Assembly (NCBI RefSeq): GCF_032362555.1
Contig: NC_083535.1
Location: forward strand, 13,330,001-13,394,000
Length of the DNA stretch: 64,000 nt
Source of the DNA: Amyelois transitella
Taxonomy: Eukaryota; Arthropoda; Insecta; Lepidoptera; Pyralidae
Reading direction: 5' to 3'
The translations under genes and the position numbers were made by a program. Of this stretch, positions 61,357-64,000 are shown in pieces (position 1 is the stretch's first letter; each line of letters opens with the position of its first letter). The notes under the pieces are model-generated. The model worked only from the letters and a program-made list of their open reading frames with translations, made no database searches and was not told the DNA's origin.

Positions 61357-63973
61357 ATGTTAGCTAGGCGGCTCAGTAACAGTGCGAACAATTATTCTTT
61401 GTACAAATGTTTGGGCGGCACCCTCAGAGGGTTTTCCAAACGGCTCGATAGTTTGGACAATGAAGAAAGGCTCGAAGGATGTCTTTCCACGTTACCATCG
61501 GAGGCGAAAGTGGTCATATGTGGTGGAGGAGTCATGGGTGCGGCCGTGGCTTACCACCTGGCGAGAAGAGGGTGGGGCAACAAGACAGTCCTGATTGAAA
61601 ATGAAAAGTAAGTGAAATATACCCTCCTATCTGTATATATTTTTGACGAAATTGCTTATTTGCTTATTATCAATATAATTATTTATAAAATCAATATCAT
61701 ATCAATAATGCATCTGTGGGGCACACCCATTAGTACACATAGTGAATGCAGCAGCCATCATAACTATGTTATTGATTTTTGATGCAGTTGCCAATGTCAT
61801 ATAGGTAGGTAACTTGAACCTTGCAGTTGGGCATTGGGAGGTATTGATTTATGAAACACAAAGGATCTGAATGTAGGAGAGGTTGGTTCATCTGAAAGGT
61901 GCTTTTTATTTTAAACTTTTAAATTGCCTGATATAGTGATAACAGTTTACACTTTACAAAATAGTGCACAGGAAAAAGGTTGGTTGATTTAATATTGTAA
62001 ATCCCATTTGAATTATTTTATTTCTTTTGCAACAATTTTACATAAAAAGTGGAAGCAAGATTTTTTATTTTTGTGATGTGATGGCCACTCCCTTTTCAAT
62101 TATGACAGCCATAACTATAAATTATTTCTTTATCTAGAATTGGATCCGGGAGTCGGTGGCATTCATCTGGGTTGGTTGGTGCGTTCAAACCCTCTCTGGC
62201 CCAAGTGCGTTTGGCTCAATCCTCCATTCGTTTGCTTCAAGAGTTGGAAGAAAAGGGAAGACCTACCGGATGGAAACAATGCGGGTCCCTACTGCTGGCA
62301 CGCACTCGGGACCGGATGACTGTCTACAGGAGGATGAAGAGCCAGTCGGTGTATGTATCATGTCATTTATTCTTTAACTCTCAACATCATCAGTCCTGGT
62401 GTTTGTTCTGGTTGCTTCCTTTTATGTGAGGAGACTGGGCCCCGCCCATGTCATCGATCTTCTTCGTCTTAGCAGAGTCACAATTACATCCTCAACTTTC
62501 TGAAAAGGAGCATAGGGTTCGCTTTTTGAACATGATCCTGGATTGGGTAAGTCATGTGGACCCATGACATCGAGGAAGGAGTAGGACTATAAATGAAGTC
62601 CTCAAGCCCCTTTTACCATCAAACGCACTTTGCTTTGTAAAGGAGCTGAGTCCTACCAATTACTGAAGAGGAATCAGCACACTTAGTACAAAAAGGGTGG
62701 GGTCATACATACATACATAAATAAATCACGCCTCTTTCCCGGTAAGGTAGGCAGGGACTACATTTTTCGACTTAGCACAATCCCATAGGGCGTGGTCAAT
62801 TGTGGACATGTGGTCTAAAAAAGAAGAAAATTCCTTTATCTCACTCTAATTTTATTACTTTGTTGTAAATAGACATACATACATAAATCACGCCTCTTTC
62901 CCGTAGGGGTAGGCAGAGATCCCTGCATACTTCTTTTGGTTCATCCACATTCACAACTCTTCATGCTCATTGGTTACCGGTACTCTTGACCTTTAGCCAG
63001 AATGTCTCTGATTTCTTCAGAATATGTTCATCTGCTCCACAAGTCCCATTCACACTCCCTTTGTATATTTGCTTAGTCAACCTTCTTTCATTTCTCCTCT
63101 CGAATTGACTACTCATTAATAGAAGTTTTGTGATCAGTATCAAGTGACAAGAGAGTTGGTGGTCGAATTGATAAGGTGTTAGAACCTGCAATACACATAA
63201 AAGCACAGGTTATCCCACCTCAGCACTGCACCAATCTCTTTAAAGTTATGTTCATTAGTTTAAATAACACCTAGCTCTTGTGAAGAGTTTCCATAATCAT
63301 AAAGGCAGCGCACATAAAAAGTATTGAGGATGCTTTATAAATAATTAATAATTTCTAAATAAGAAGTTTTAAAATTATGTCCTTAACAATAGTGTTCTAA
63401 ATAGGCAAATAAAAAAAAAATTGCAATCCATTCATAAGAATCATCAGATAAACTAGTTACTTGCAAACACACATTGATTGGGAGAGTGCTAATGAAATGC
63501 TAACAAACAGTTATGATTATGTGTCCAATATAACATTTTCATTACTAACTTGTTAATTGAAGCTAAATAAAATATTACAACACGACAAATGATAATAATT
63601 GAGTGCTAATAAACAATCTGTAATGTTGGTGCATAAGGATTTTACTGTCGATCCTTTGTGGTGGCGGTACCATTAGTACCATTTTGTAGTTTTAAAGATA
63701 ATAAGCATACATACATACATAGACAGGGACAGACGCTGGAAGCTACTTTTCTCTATACAACGTAGTGAAGAACTGATTTTAATTCAATACTATACCTTCA
63801 CCCAGACAGATCGTGGGGCATCCCATGCGAGCTGGTGTCGCCCAAACGCTGCCAGGAGCTCTGGCCCATGCTGAACGTGGAAGACATTCTCGGGGGCCTG
63901 TGGATACCTGGGGACGGGGTTGGCGACCCCCATCTGTTGTGCATGTCCCTGATGAAGGAAGCTGTGGCTAATG
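61357..63973 (+). CDS. Mitochondrial FAD-dependent oxidoreductase-like protein, PDPR-like, 5' part
   Basis: Exons 61357-61607, 62138-62350 and 63810-63973 (phases 2, 2, 1); the rest lies beyond the window. The start MLARRLSNSANNYSLYKC begins a basic, acid-free stretch typical of a mitochondrial presequence. A Rossmann FAD motif VVICGGGVMGAAVAYHLARR has GxGxxG at G56-G61. Then GSGSRWHSSGLVGAFKPS, GRPTGWKQCGSLLLARTRDR, IPCELVSPKRCQELWPML and LGGLWIPGDGVGDPHLL are DAO-family segments shared by sarcosine dehydrogenase, dimethylglycine dehydrogenase and PDPR, the regulatory subunit of pyruvate dehydrogenase phosphatase. WKQCGSL plus GGLWIPGDGV seem closest to invertebrate PDPR; His92 sits where the dehydrogenases attach FAD covalently. 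The C-terminal aminomethyltransferase-like half is not visible. Confidence 0.75.
62351..63809. other. PDPR-like intron 2
   Basis: 1.46 kb. Contains reverse (TATG)n LINE 3' ends at about 62705-62790 and 62872-63105 (ATCACGCCTCTTTCCCG in both), a scrap of the dispersed repeat with TGATCCTGGATTGGG near 62540, and AT-rich filler. Nothing coding. Confidence 0.55.
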
Positions 63974-64000
63974 GTGGGTGGAGACGGGTCTTGTAACCTC

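Noticed and set aside
1..64000. CRISPR array, prophage, operon or other prokaryotic system
   Set aside because: Tandem arrays present are exon-boundary duplications or microsatellites; introns, polyadenylation signals and animal transposons show a nuclear insect genome.

Overview
This is a piece of an insect nuclear genome, almost certainly a moth or butterfly (Lepidoptera). The pointers are genes broken into many small exons with animal splice sites, AT-rich DNA, dense short non-autonomous Helitrons, SINE/LINE copies ending in (TATG)n, and an intact BEL/Pao retrotransposon. There is no prokaryotic feature: no operon, CRISPR array or plasmid origin.

Layout. (1) 1-29015, plus strand: the 3' half of a laminin alpha gene. 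Twenty-three exons join in one frame (1446 codons plus stop) covering the end of the coiled-coil region, LG1-LG3, a Pro/Thr-rich hinge, and LG4-LG5. Its introns are packed with repeats, among them a 6.1-kb BEL/Pao element (12433-18578) with two 172-bp LTRs that look identical and one open 1768-codon ORF on the opposite strand, and a frameshifted LINE (20626-22195). (2) 29016-36540: laminin 3' UTR, then about 7 kb of intergenic DNA with repeats only. (3) 36924-42123, minus strand: Deaf1, a SAND plus MYND transcription factor, 4 coding exons, 465 aa. (4) 42583-43378: a terminal-inverted-repeat element between divergent genes. (5) 43758-57571, plus strand: an 11-exon gene for a protein of about 540 aa with two clear CUE (ubiquitin-binding) domains and a third CUE-like segment; I cannot name it. 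(6) 58979-60585, minus strand: enkurin, 4 exons, 254 aa. (7) 61357 to the window end, plus strand: the first three exons of a mitochondrial FAD oxidoreductase-like protein, most like PDPR, divergent from enkurin. Several of these products act in unrelated processes (basement membrane, transcription, ubiquitin binding, cilium/flagellum signalling, mitochondrial metabolism); nothing suggests a shared pathway.

The strongest unusual signals are structural. The most abundant SINE shares its last ~45 nt, including a hairpin with an apparent compensatory base-pair change, with a (TATG)n-tailed LINE. A perfect 59-bp inverted repeat with a 4-nt loop lies in the first intron of the CUE gene. Several tandem duplications straddle exon-intron or coding-end boundaries (laminin exon 3 donor x6, laminin LG4 exon x3, CUE-gene exon 4 x4, Deaf1 MYND acceptor x3, Deaf1 stop region x2). 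Two Helitron insertions can be proven A^T-precise from the window alone.

Exon coordinates were derived by hand from splice signals and reading-frame continuity. Repeat borders without target-site duplications are approximate.
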